Below are positions 1 to 11,459 of a stretch of 64,000 bases of DNA, piece by piece. Made by a program: the position numbers and the translations under genes. Each line of letters starts with the position of its first letter. Within the stretch, counting starts at the first letter, position 1. Source of the stretch: Platerodrilus igneus (lineage: Eukaryota; Arthropoda; Insecta; Coleoptera; Lycidae); the NCBI GenBank assembly GCA_036346225.1, contig JARFIW010000968.1, positions 744,001 to 808,000 of the forward strand. Reading direction: 5' to 3'. The notes beneath the pieces were generated by a model. The model was not told the DNA's origin, did no database searches, and was given only the letters and a program-made list of their open reading frames with translations.

Positions 1-354
1 CAGTAATGTGAACATTATTAGTGACAAATGCAAACTTGTTTTTGTTAAAACACAAAATTGCCAAATTTTTTTGATGTTAGACATAAATAAATAAAGTACA
101 ACTGAAAATCTTTCATTATTCTCGTTTAAACACCCCCTTCTCCTCCCTGACGCGCCAATGATATGGCTTTCTATTCTTATATTTTTGTGCGAAAATATAC
201 CCCAACGCTGCCATCTAGTCATCTTTACAAACCTGTTTTCTACCATTGTCTGGTTTCAGCATGGGCAGCCATTTTACACAATCCCTGTTTATCGTCGACT
301 CTCATTTCTGCTGAACTCATAGTTATCTCGTTTTCTGACTGCATTTCATGTATT

Positions 355-1475
355 ATGTGTTTAGGCAAAACAGGAGAACATGGGAAACCATTTTAGCTTT
401 TAGGATGATGTTGCAAAAAACAATAGAAAAAGGAAATAGCGCATATATAGCGTTTCTAGATCTGCAAAATGTTTTCGACAAAGTAAAACGAAGAAGAATG
501 TTCAAAATACTCGACAAGATTGAAATGAGTTATAGGGATAGCTCATACAAAGAGCAAATAGCGATAATAGAACTACAGCAGGAACCTTGAGAAGTAAATA
601 TTAGGATAGGGTTGAAGCAGGGATGTGCGCTATGTTCGTCAATTTTTAACTTTCATTCGAATAGGCAATGAAAAGTGTCAATTGCAGAAAGATATTTAGA
701 ATTATTATGCAGGGACAAACAATTGATATGCTTAGATTTACAGATGATATAGCGAAGCATGCAGCAAGGTAGAGATAGAAGCAACTCTTAATGAAATAAA
801 AGCAGTACCAACAAAGGGATAAGGTACGAAAATTAATAAAATAAAAATAAAGTACTAATATGGATAGGAGGGGAAATAAGTCAAAAACCGGAATACAAAT
901 AGGAAACCATAGTTTATGAGGTTTAGGATTTCTGCTAATTAAGATAAGATGGGAAACGTGCAAAAGCTATAAAACATAGATTAGCACAAGGTCGTGCTGC
1001 ACATAACAAGAAAAAAGAACTAATATATTCGAAAATAACAAACATAGAAGCAAGGTAAGGATTGCCGAAAGCGTATGTGTGGAATACAGCATTATAGGGC
1101 TGTGAAACGTGGACAGTAAGCGAAGCAGACAGGAAAAGATAGAAATAAGACTTTGCAATGTAGTACTATAGACGTATAATGAATATACCAGGGAGAGACA
1201 AAGTTACGAACAAAGAAATACTAGAAATGGTAGGGGAAGGAAGACATATGTGGGAAACAGTAAAAGTATGAGAGATAAGATGATAAGGGATGACGGAATA
1301 GTGCAAGATATATTAGAAGCAAAAAATCGAAAGTTGAAGCAAATCTAGTTTAGACTAATTCACAGATAGTAAAAGATCTAGGTTGTAGGATTTTTGGGGA
1401 AATGTGTAGGTTAGCACAGAGTAGGAAACAATAAAGATACAGGTGCAACCTATCCCAGGACTAAAAGCCTTATTA
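355..1475 (+). pseudogene. 5'-truncated LINE, reverse transcriptase relic
   Basis: This is a decayed copy of a non-LTR retrotransposon ORF2 of the kind often labelled endonuclease-reverse transcriptase in insect genomes; the clade is not determined. The longest open piece (348-590) carries RT motif A as YIAFLDLQNVFDKV with its catalytic Asp. Further motifs follow in shifted frames: QGCAL near 615-632, MLRFTDDIA near 728-754 (motif C with the DD pair), then CETWT near 1,100, RDKVTNKEILEM near 1,190, and the C-terminal GCGIFGEMCRLAQ-like tail ending near 1,430. Many stops and frameshifts make it non-functional. Everything upstream of RT motif A (the endonuclease and ORF1) is missing, so the copy is 5'-truncated. 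Its 3' end matches the fragment at 3,190-3,515. Confidence 0.85.
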
Positions 1476-3189
1476 TGATGACGTGTACTCTAGATTCATG
1501 TAGCAGTCACGTGATGACCTTTTGTCGTGGTCATGACTATACAACTGTTTGTGTATATAAAGTGTGTGGTCCTTTACTGACAGGATTCATTTGTGAAATT
1601 AAAATGTTCGCTTTGTTGCTATTTAGAGGTTCTTCAATGCAAAATTTTTGTTCTGAATATATGATATTTTATTTCAACTTGCCCTATTAGTATTAATATA
1701 GTAACGAGTTTTTGTTGTGCTTAAGTGTACTATGATAGGTTGTTGCAGAAGCCAATCTTATCTGAGTTTCTACCAGTTTGTTTTTTCTTTTATTTTTCTT
1801 ATTTTTTTGTAATTTTTCTTTCAGGTGAAAGGTATAATCACCACCTTTGACAGTGGTAGCGCAGAGCCAGCTGCTTTACTGTGATAATCCTTGTTCCAAG
1901 AAATTAGTTCTTATAGTTCTTGCCCATGGCACTCCATCGCAATCTACTAATTAAAACCAGACAGTTTTTCACACCGACCGCTATCTTCCCGCCTGGATTA
2001 TTTTGTTTAGGTGTTTCTTCTTCTTTTTTCTGCGTCCGTTACTCTTAATCCAATTCTTAATTTTGACACGACCTTCTACGGAACTAGTTTTTAAATTTTT
2101 TGAATTTTTCTACCTTTTCTCGTTCCCGAAGTAAGTGTGTTAGAATTGGTTTAGCTAAGCAACTACTTTAATCGAAAAAGAATCCAATCTTAATATCTAC
2201 TATCAAAAATTATGTTAAAATACTGTTGTAATTAACAGTTGTCTACATTTGCTTTTACTTCAGTTTTATTTTATTTCCATTATTACACTTTGATTTTATG
2301 CTTTTTACATTTATTTTGTAAACCGTAGTACAAACCTGTTTTTTTCTAAACAAATTTGGTTCAAATCATTAATCTAACTTAAAACTTTTGATTTTTATGT
2401 TTATCGTAAGGAATAGACAATGCATAAAGGTGTCTAACCTCAAATGTAAGAGTACGTTCTAAAGTTTTGGATTATTTTAAAGAAGGACCCTTGACGTAAG
2501 TTGATTTTTTAGATTAGATTAGATTTTATTTCCGGACGTTTGACTATGTTGTTTATAGATTAAAAAATGCTAACAATTATTTTCCCTGCGGCAATAGCAG
2601 AAGTGCATTTATAGCTTAATAGAGAAATTCTGAAACTTAATGTGCGCACGCGTATTAAAATCTGAAGCGAATACAAATTCCTTTGCTATATAATGTCAAG
2701 TTTAATAGAAAATACTTAGGTAGTTTTGATTGGCAATGTAGGCAACCCTCGCGCTTGTTTGGGAAAATATATGTTGCAACCCACAGTTTCATTTTTTTGC
2801 CCTTATCCTAAACCTTAAAAGACCTTCTAAAGATAATACGTAAGTGCATACGATGGACTGTCACTTTCGAAATTCAAATTAACACAATATGAAATTATTA
2901 GAAAAAATCTTTGAGTAACTGATCTGCTAGTTTCGATAGTTTTAGAGAACATTGAAGTATTAGCAAAATAATAAGTAATACCTAAAAAAGTTGTTCAATA
3001 TAAGTTTCAAAAATGTATAATTAATTTGACAGAATAGACAGAACAAGAAGGCCATGAAGTTTTAAAGTCCGACGTAATTTTTTTTAAATTTTGGTTTGAA
3101 CAAAATTTTAATAACACTAAAATGCTACATCTATAGTTTGAAACACTTATTATATATTTAAAAAAGTCAAATAGAAATTAAACCTCTGA
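1476..3189. other. AT-rich stretch without recognised gene
   Basis: Both strands contain only short open frames and frequent stops. I recognise no protein motif, tRNA or terminal repeat. A short run of three TTAGA units near 2,513 is too brief to call a telomeric repeat. Confidence 0.5.
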
Positions 3190-3515
3190 TAAAGATATCG
3201 TGGACAGACAAGGTTAAGAACAAAGAGGTGCTAGAAATGACAGGAAGTAAGAAATTAGTGTAAAACAGTAAAAAAAATAGGAGAGGTAGAATAAAAGGAT
3301 ACGTTCTAAGGCATGAAAGAATAGTGCGAAGTATACTAGAAGCAGATAAAGGAAAAAAGAGAAACAGAGGTAGATCTAGATTAGAATACTGCGCACAGAT
3401 AGTGAAATATGTAGGCTGTGGGAATGTTTGGAAAATGTGTAGGTTAGCTAAGAATAGGAAACAATGAAAGTACACATCCAACCAGTTTCAGGAGTGAAGA
3501 CCCTTTCCACCAATT
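3190..3515 (+). pseudogene. Second LINE copy, 3' fragment only
   Basis: This is the 3' end of the same LINE family as 355-1,475. Translated in broken frames it reads SWTDKVKNKEVLEM near 3,198, RGRSRLEYCAQIVK near 3,370, and GCGNVWKMCRLAKNRKQ near 3,417-3,467, followed by a short 3' UTR that aligns with the 3' UTR of the first copy. Only about 320 bp survive, which fits severe 5' truncation during target-primed reverse transcription. Confidence 0.8.
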
Positions 3516-3940
3516 TGACTCCCTCAATATTTACGTTATAGTCATTCATAATGATATTTATAGTGAATATGATTTTAATACCTTTCCACGTAATTGATTC
3601 CAACTGGTAACTCAAAACAAATCCACTACAGTAGGGGAACACGATAGAAATTGTGTCTTTCACATTCCCAAAACTTAAAATACGTTGTTCTGCAAACTGT
3701 ATTACTAAAGCTGTTGTGATATTAAAATGCTCAAAATCTGCCGCAGTTTGTTGTATATTTTTATGTTCCACAATAAAATCCTAACAGTATTTGTACGAGT
3801 TCCAAATCAACTCCAGAAGATTATTTCAATCCCATGCGTACTTCTAATCGTATGCATAGTTCTCAGAAGCTTATGTGTCAGCAACTGAGTAATTAAGTTT
3901 GCATTACTTGCCCAAAACTTATTTATTCAGTTATACACAT
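3516..3940. other. Stretch without recognised gene
   Basis: A 107-codon minus-strand frame crosses 3,448-3,771, but it overlaps the LINE tail and shows no known motif. I see nothing else here. Confidence 0.4.
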
Positions 3941-4690
3941 TTGTTTTCCTCTGATAAAAATGTTGCAGATGAAACTGACGGTTCCAAACTTGTCTTATTT
4001 TAAGCAGGCGATCATATTCTTTATATTAGGGAATAACGTTATGTCTATAAATGCAGGATTCTTCGTAATTTCTTCAAAAGATTTCCTGTGGTACACATCT
4101 TTTCATCCTCTGATAAAAATTTCGCATAAAGAACTAGCAATTCCAAATTTGTCTTATTTTAAGCAAAACCTTAATATTCTTTATATATGGAATAATAAAG
4201 TATAATGTTATTCAGAATTCTTTGTTTTTTTTTAATTTCCGTGGAGTTGTTTCTTGTATTATTTCTTCTGTTTTTCCTGGGGTATACTCTATTCATCCTC
4301 TGATGAAAATTTTGCATAATGGAACTGATGGTCTATCAGATTCTTTATATTCGGGAATTACATAGTACAATATCCTTAAAATTCATGATTTTTCCTATTT
4401 TTTAAAAATATTAGTGGAATTATTCCTTTTATTATATCTTCTGTTTTGCCAGTCGCATGCATCCGTTTATTTTTTGATAAAAATTTAGCATATAGAATTT
4501 TGTTCTGTTTTCAGCAGGTGATCATTTTCTTTATATTCAGGGTTAACGTAGTATATCTTTAAAGTTCGGGAAAATTCTTATTTTTTATAAGTTTTAGTGG
4601 TATTATTTCTTTTATTATATCTTTTGTTTTCCTGCTGTACACATCTGTTTCTTGTTTTATAAAAACTTTGCATATGGAACTCTTGGTGTC
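3940..4690 (+). repeat. Degenerate satellite array, block 1
   Basis: About five diverged tandem copies of an AT-rich unit of roughly 160-190 bp. Landmarks recurring in order are CCTCTGATAAAAAT, GCATATGGAACTGATGG, TTCCAAATTTGTCTTATTTT, a GCGATCAT box, TATATTCAGG, AATAACGTA, TTCTTCGTA and TTATATCTTCTG followed by TTTTTCCTG. Unit starts lie near 3,950, 4,108, 4,290, 4,474 and 4,650. Block 2 continues the array after an interruption. Confidence 0.85.
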
Positions 4691-5140
4691 GGATTTCTGA
4701 AACTGTTGGTGTGATAATATCAGCTAATTTGTCGACCATTACAGTCAATTTATCTAAATCATCACAACTTGCAGTGAGGATCGTTTAAGTTTGAGTTGGT
4801 AGTCGCTGTAACCATAAGAATTTTAAGAAATTGTCAAATATTTTATTTTCCGGCAAGATTTTTTAACTGTTGTAATAATTGAGACCGCTAGTTATCTCCT
4901 ATTTCCAATTCAGTTAGTAATTTACAAAGTCTTCGCGCCTCACTGTCAGCAAAATTACCAAGGGGTCTAATTTTAAGAGCTTCATATTTGTTAGTTTCGG
5001 ACGAATTTAAGACTACATCTGACTCTTGTGACAGAATTTCAGTTTCTATTGGGCTCACAACTGTATTTAATTTTGTGACATCAAGTGTTACACCGTTAAT
5101 TGCAAATTGCGCTTCTAATTGTAAAAATCAAATTTTTGAA
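4690..5140 (-). pseudogene. Gag fragment of an LTR retrotransposon
   Basis: On the minus strand an open stretch from about 5,133 down to 4,880 encodes a Gag-like segment starting FLQLEAQFAINGVTLD and continuing through VVSPIETEIL, NKYEALKIRPLG and ARRLCKLLTELEIGDN to a stop, then RSQLLQQLKNLAGK. In shifted frames LQRLPTQ and DDLDKLTVMVDKLADI follow. This order (Q-F-x-I-N-G, KYEALK, LxxLxxELEIGD, SQLLxxMxxLAG, LWLQRLP, LDKLAxMADKI) matches the conserved capsid region of arthropod Ty3/gypsy-like Gag proteins. It sits inside the satellite array, so it is probably an insertion. Stops and frameshifts make it a relic. Confidence 0.75.
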
Positions 5141-5390
5141 TCGGTGGTGCACGTATGACGACTCTGTTTACTTGCGGTGAATAGTGACCGATTCAGTAAT
5201 AGGATCTTGTATCAATAAACGAGGTCACCAATGTACAATCTTTTTATTGTGATAGTAACGTAAAATTAAGAAAACGTTTAATAAATAACTTTAATGACTT
5301 TTTTATAGAAACAATTACAAAATTTCATAACTCAATTCAAAACAACGCAGTCTGTCAAAATAATTAAGAAACATTTTTTTTCGACTCTCG
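5141..5390. other. Flank of the gag relic
   Basis: This AT-rich stretch separates the gag relic from satellite block 2. It may be the rest of the inserted element; no coding motif is visible. Confidence 0.3.
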
Positions 5391-5394
5391 CCTA

Positions 5395-6760
5395 CTTATA
5401 GGCATTTGCTGCACTTTAAAATGCAATTTCTTCGTATTTTTTACAAAGTTTTTATGACTTTTTTTATTATAATCTTCTGTTTTTCATGTGGCACATTGTT
5501 TGTTCTATGATAAATATTTCTCATATGGAACTGATGGTTTCAAATTTGTGTTATTCTGATCGAGCTATTATTTTCTTTATTTTCAGGGAGAATATGGTAT
5601 AGTGTCTCTAAAATTTAAAAAGCTTCGTATTTTTCTGTAGTGCCCTTCTGTACACCTTCGCATATGGAGCTGATGGTTGCAAATTTGTCTAAGTTTAAGT
5701 AAGGGATCATTTTGTTTATATTCAGGAATAACCTCGAATAATGTCTATGAAAGTAGGATTTCCGTACTTTTTCACAAGATTTCGTAGCGTTGTATACTTT
5801 TATTATATCTTCTGTTTTTCCTGTAGTACACACCTTTTCATTCTCTGATTAAACGTTCGCATGGACCTGACGGTTCCAAATTTGACTTATTCTAATCAAG
5901 CGATTATCTTCTTTATATTCAGGGAGAATGTGGTATAATGTCTCTAAAGTTTAAAAAGCTTCGTATTTTATCAGAAGTTTTCATGACGTGTCCTTTATTG
6001 TATCTTATGTTTTTCGTGTAGTACCCTTCTGTTCACCTTCACATATGGAGATGATGGTTGCAAATTTGTCCAATTTTAAGTAAACAATCATTTTGTTTAT
6101 ATTCAGGAATAACTTGGTATAATGTCTTTAAAAGTAGGATCTTCGTACTTTTTTACAAGATTTCGTAGCTTTGTATCCTTTTATTATATCTTCTGGTTTT
6201 CCTGTAGTACACACCCTTTCATCCTCTGATTAAAAGTTCGCATGGAGCTGGCGGTTCCAAATTTGTCTTGGTTTAAGCAAGCGATCACCTTCTTTATATG
6301 CAAGAATAACGTATTATAATTTCTTTAAAATTCAAGATTATTTGTTTTTTTTTTAATTTCCATAGAGTTGTTTATTTTACTATATCTTTTAATTTTTCTG
6401 TTATATACATTTGTTCATACTCCTGATATCAAGTTTCTTTAAAATGCAACATTCTTCATATTTTTTAAAAAGTTTTGATTACATTGTTTCTTCTACTATA
6501 TCATTTGTTTTTCCTGTGGTAGACATCTCTAGTAAACAGTTCGCTTATGGAATTATTGGTTCCAAATTTGTCTTGTTTTAATAATGTGATTATCTTCTTT
6601 CTATTCAGGGAGAATATAGTACGTCTTTAAAATTCAGGATTTTTTATGTTTTTTCAAAAGTTTTCCTGACGTTGTTTCCCTTATTATATCTTTTGTTTTT
6701 CCTGTAGAACGCATCTGTTCATCCTCTGAGAAAAATTTTGTATATGGAACTGATTTTGGA
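5395..6760 (+). repeat. Degenerate satellite array, block 2
   Basis: About seven or eight further copies of the block 1 unit, with GCATATGGAACTGATGG-type landmarks near 5,520, 5,660, 5,855, 6,040, 6,240, 6,545 and 6,740. Spacing varies between about 145 and 200 bp. Neighbouring units form a higher-order pair: the AGGGAGAAT to AAAAAGCTTCGT segment at 5,586 recurs at 5,921, and the TTCGTAGC to TTCGCATGG segment at 5,780 recurs at 6,163, with much higher identity than adjacent units have. Confidence 0.85.
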
Positions 6761-9080
6761 CAAGCCAATCGTAACTTCTCAATTTGGCTTATAAATTAGA
6801 AGTGTTTCAAACCATTACTAACCTAATTCAATAACACCCGCATGAAAATACTAATTTATATACAATGGAAATAAAACATTTTATTGTTGAATCATAGATT
6901 AAAACGTAGGTGAAGAAATTTCTGATATTATCAATAATGAGCTCATAGTTATTGAAAGAAACATATTTCATGCTTACGCAGACTACACAGAAAATGTCAG
7001 TAGAATCATAAAGCAACGGTATTCGATATTAGAAATAAATTGTAATTATAAACGTGCATTAAAAAAAGGCCGCTTACTTAAGTATGCATGAATAAATTAT
7101 TGAAAGCGAATTAGTCACCTGCATCTGCCCACGTTTATAAGTACTGCATTACCACAAACAATCTGAAGAGCTCCTAATGTTTTTGATAAATACCTACCAT
7201 AGGATTTATGAGATATAATATCCTTTGTGAATAAAAGAAGAAAGGAACTGTCTACTATTAGATGTAGTAACGCTTTAAATGCATTAATAATTTAGCATTG
7301 AATTGGAGAAAGTAATTTGAACTAGTCATCAAAGTTATTCGAAATCAGAAGTCTTCTTTCATTTCCGTTGAGTATATAAATTTGCCCAAAAATGCAAATC
7401 TTCTACAAAAATCATTACATCTCCAAATGTCTCTGAAGAATATATGATACTGATTTTACTGTCAAATTCTATATGATTTGATCAACGCAGGGAAGTATTT
7501 GAAGTAAGATTAAGTACTTTTGGCAACACTTATTTTTCTAATCAAATTTTTTAGATGAAAAGAATCCTAACAACTTTAAGGTTTTTTCGTCCTAATCACC
7601 ATTGTTCTACTTATAGAAAAAATTGATAACTGAAGCACAAAGTTTTAATCGTTACAATTTGAAAACCTACCGCGCTACCGATGGGTTATCAAATGTGATC
7701 TAATAACAATAAAAATTATGTCATTTGCTTTTGAGTCAAAACAACCATCCAACTACCTTTCTTTCTAATGAAAAAAAGGTACAAATTTTTTACGCATGCA
7801 TACACATTAAGACAGTTTTGATGGCTTATTTTTTATTTTAGGCATAGGGATATGTTGTATTGAAAAAGAGCATTTTTAAAGAGCTGTCCGATACGATAGC
7901 TGAAAATACCCCTTTCTATTTAAAAAAAGGTAATTTTGTATTTTCCTGATAACTTCATTATCACTGTTCAATAAAGAGAGAATACTCAGAGTACACATGA
8001 AAGAGAAGAAAGTGTATCACATAATGTAAATAATATAAATAAATATTAAATAAAATTAATACTTTTTATCTCACTAATGTACTATTTCGTCATCTGTTGC
8101 AACGTGCTATTATTTTCTTATATAAGTACCATATCATAGACGTAAATAAAAATAACAAAATGATGGATGTTCTAAACGTTGTAATATATTTACAGTTCAG
8201 TTAGAGCTCGTTAGCAATATTTGAAGTATAATAAATAAACAACAATTATAAAGAATATTAACATTAGCACAATATAGGAATCCGTTCCAGATCTTATTAA
8301 CACGGTTTATTATATTGTATCTGTTAATTACAACAACTAGGTGGCGTAAGAAATAATAGTGTATTATGCTTTTGTTTGAAGTACTTAACCATGCACAATA
8401 TATTACAAGCTTTTTTTTCATTGTACAGGAAATTTTCCATACCGTTTAACACCTTTTAATTATATATTGTGTACATAAAATTATTGTCGCAGCAGTGTTA
8501 CTGAACCGAAGATGTTTTCTTAATAAAATAATTGTCAATGGTGTTGTGTGACTCGTCTGTATCTCTAAAGGTGTACAAATAACGAACCTAAACAAATATT
8601 AATACCGGAAATTTTACTAAATAACGGAAGTTGTTTAATAGAATTTAAAGGATATTATAATAAATGGTTAATGATTATATCAATTTACCAAAAATCATTA
8701 TTGCATATAATGTAAAACCACGAAAAACTATAAATATGGTAATATAGTCACAGTTGACCTTATAAAGTATTAGCTGGGAGTTACAAACAATGAATTAATG
8801 CTATTTTCATGTAACAGAATTGAAGAAAAATAAGTAACGCTGATGAAACACTACAGTATTGCATTTTAAAATAATTGTTTTAATAAAATCTCTTTTTCAC
8901 AAGGCGAACGCAATACAAAAGCGTTATTTTGCGAAAAATAGCCTTTCACAAGAAATATTTTTCCAAAATAGGTAACACTCAACTAGGTATCGGAACTCAG
9001 ATAATCAATTCATCAATCTAATCAGCTTTCATGTATGTCAATTCTTTAAATACCTCAATAACCATCTTATATTTACCATG
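6761..9080. other. AT-rich stretch without recognised gene
   Basis: No host gene or RNA gene is recognised. It contains one copy of a dispersed repeat (7,500-7,725). Small open frames at 6,828-7,016 and 8,197-8,421 have AT-driven compositions and no motif. Confidence 0.5.
7500..7725. repeat. Dispersed repeat, copy 1
   Basis: This segment aligns in the same orientation with 13,185-13,420. Shared blocks include AAGATTAAG, TTTTGGCAACA, TTTATTTTT, AATCAAATTTT, TTTTAAGGT, CACTATTG/CACCATTG, and a terminal block TTATAAAATGTGATCTAGCA with few changes. Element class unknown. Confidence 0.65.
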
Positions 9081-9850
9081 CAGGCTTTAAAATCTTTTGT
9101 TGCACGCTTTACCAGTTTTGATCAGCGAACAATTTCCAGAATTCTTCACATGACCTGTAATTGCCTTTAACAATACTATGCCATTTTTACACTTCCTGAT
9201 GAGGGTTCGCTTATCGCATGGACTTCTATCCGTTTTCTTTCATTTTTCACTAATTCATCGAGTCTGTCCAAAAATGTAAAAACGGGATTTTCCCATTTGT
9301 TTCCTTCAAACTTCGAAATCATGAACCTGGTGAACCTAAAACTATGATCTTCAACACATGCATTTCCTCGGCCTGGTTCCAATTTCGCCATCTTGTTTGT
9401 ATTGGACTCACCCAGTCGATTTTTCTACTGTACCGACATTCTTACAGATCTCATCTGTTGAGTTAGTTATCCTTTCATTCTACACTTCGTGTTCTCATTT
9501 CATTTGCCATACCTTCAACGACTTCTTTTCTAAGAACCACCACTTTCTTCTTGCTCTCTTTTATAACAGCCATCGTTGTTCTATGTACCTGATCATGCGT
9601 GTTGGAACGGTTACTTCCTTTGTAATTGATTTATTGCACAGGCTTATTTTACTATCTACCTCTTGATATACTTCCTGTTTAAATGCTTTAAAATTATTCT
9701 TGAACATTTCTTTAATCTTATTACACATCTCCTCCCATAAAACTTTCACATTGTTTTCAACTCTTTTTTGCATCACCTGCATCCTCGTTCCTAACTCCTC
9801 TAGTTTCTCGCTCGTGCATCTAAGAAACATCAATATTGTCTCCATGTAAT
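9080..9850 (-). pseudogene. Gag relic related to the 34.9-41.5 kb element
   Basis: Two open minus-strand stretches belong together. The first (9,561-9,845) is a 94-codon, Glu/Lys-rich, predicted coiled-coil segment. The second (9,176-9,391) contains ISKFEGNKWENPVFTFLDRL, which lines up with LPKFEGRKTEQPMGFLDRL of the intact Gag at 37,745-39,574, in the same position after a coiled coil. Downstream, broken frames keep traces of the KWHNII...FRRLF region. The linking part is frameshifted, and no protease or LTR is visible nearby. It is most likely an old fragment of a related LTR element. Confidence 0.7.
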
Positions 9851-9889
9851 TACCTGTCTTAACAGCAGCCTCTGCAGTCTACTTCTATT

Positions 9890-10468
9890 TGTCTCGATTG
9901 GCTTGTTCCCAAAAGTACTAAGTAAGATTCTTTCTACATAATTCTTGATAATGGCACAACTTTTTTATTAGGTTTTCGCACATACTTGCACCTATTTTTT
10001 AGAATTCTCCCTATTCTGGGATAGCGACGGTTGTCGATTTTGCACTGTGACGTAAAAGTTCGTTATAAATAGGTTGTAGTGTCCATGATGGTCGTGATTG
10101 AAGTTGCAAATAAAGTACAATTTAAGAGCGAAGCCTAGTTAATGCAAATGAACATAGGTGAGTTCTGAAGTTGGCTTAAAATATAGCATGACATCAAGTG
10201 AAAATACTAGTGTCAGGACAAGACTGTCGACACATAATCTCAGATTCATCGCTACGTACAAGAAACAAACAACAAGCTGAACAAAATGCGTCAATAAAAA
10301 ATGAATAGCTGCATCATTTGCATAAGTTGGAGTTACTATGTTTTGGATACTATGGACAGAACTTTAATTTATCATTTTAAGATAGAAAAATATTACTTAG
10401 CATCACTAGATTCACTGAGCCGAGAAAAACGTAAACATTTTGTTAGCAAAAAATACTTCATAATCTTG
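9890..10468. other. Stretch without recognised gene
   Basis: No motif, RNA gene or clear repeat is seen between the gag relic and the mariner relic. Confidence 0.4.
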
Positions 10469-10469
10469 A

Positions 10470-11455
10470 CAAGGTGCTAACTTAATCCCAAGTTATGGCG
10501 CAAGTAGAATAGTGTGATTAATTGCGGAAATTACTTCACTATCCTCACTGTTCTTTGAAGTGAAGCCTTTGATTATTTTTCTGACGGTTTGAAAATCCTA
10601 GAAATTGTTGAAGTAAGCATTTCTACCTAAAACGAGAGAGTTTTTGAGACAAAAGATAAACTTTTAAAGATACATAAGTTTTGGTATAGGCCAGTAGTAA
10701 ATAAAATGGGTTTTTATATACATGGGCGTCGCATAAGTTTACTGAGAGATAAATGAAAAATCGAAGAGTTACTTCCGAAATTTTGCTTCTGCGGCACGAA
10801 AGAAAAAGTTTTCGGCATCGGACTGCTACTGGCCATCAGAAGTTGATATATATCGAAAATCCTAAACTCAACAAATCGTGGCTTTCTTCTAGCGAAGCAT
10901 CAACATGGACGGCACGACCAAATCACTTTGGAAAGAAGAAAATGCTTTGCCTTTAGTGGGACCAGAAAGAAATCGTGTACTATGATCTGCTAAAACTAGG
11001 CGAAGCTGTGAATTACCGACAACTGATCGATTTGAACTAGACATTGCTGGAATGACGGTCAGAATGCGACACGAGACACGAGCGAGTGATAATGCAGCAC
11101 GATAGCGCTCCATGCCATCGCACCTTCATTGTTCAGGACAGCATCGAAACACTGAAATAGGATCTGCTACCGCACTAGTCATTTTCTACACACCTGGCCT
11201 CATCCAATTATCACTTGCGCCGGTTGATTGAGTATAGATTGGCTGGGGTTCACTTGGCTAACTTTGAAAAAGTGCAAAACTAAATGGTTTTGGTCCAAAA
11301 ACGCGTCGCTTCATCGTCACGGTATTCACGTATTGTCAGAGAGATTACAAAAATGTGTATCTAGGGAGAGAATAATTTGAATAAACCATTTTTTGTATTT
11401 CTCTTAAAAAAAATTTGTTGGTCAAAGACCCCGAACTTAGTTGGGCACCTCCTAA
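10470..11455 (+). mobile_element. Mariner transposon relic
   Basis: A decayed mariner (Tc1/mariner superfamily, cut-and-paste DNA transposon). The open stretch 10,753-10,956 encodes the catalytic-core start ERKSFRHRTATGHQKLIYI, where the usual GDEKW is GHQKL, so the first catalytic Asp is lost. It continues through KPSW-, STWTARPN- and HFGKKKMLCL-like blocks. Broken frames then give WDQKEIVYYDLL, the MQHDSAPCH box with the second Asp, and HLASSNYHL in place of SPDLAPSDYHL. The right end, CGAACTTAGTTGGGCACCTC near 11,432-11,451, looks like a mariner inverted repeat. A weaker counterpart, AAGGTGCTAACTTAATC at 10,471, may be the left end. The HTH DNA-binding half is absent or unrecognisable, so the copy is internally deleted. 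Confidence 0.85.
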
Positions 11456-11459
11456 AAGT

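Noticed and set aside
2513..2530. TTAGATTAGATTAGA as a telomere-like repeat
   Set aside because: Only three units and TTAGA rather than insect TTAGG.
3940..4320. CTCTGATGAAAA in the satellite as a hammerhead core
   Set aside because: No GAAAC/CGAAA partner or pairing stems at the right distance in any unit.
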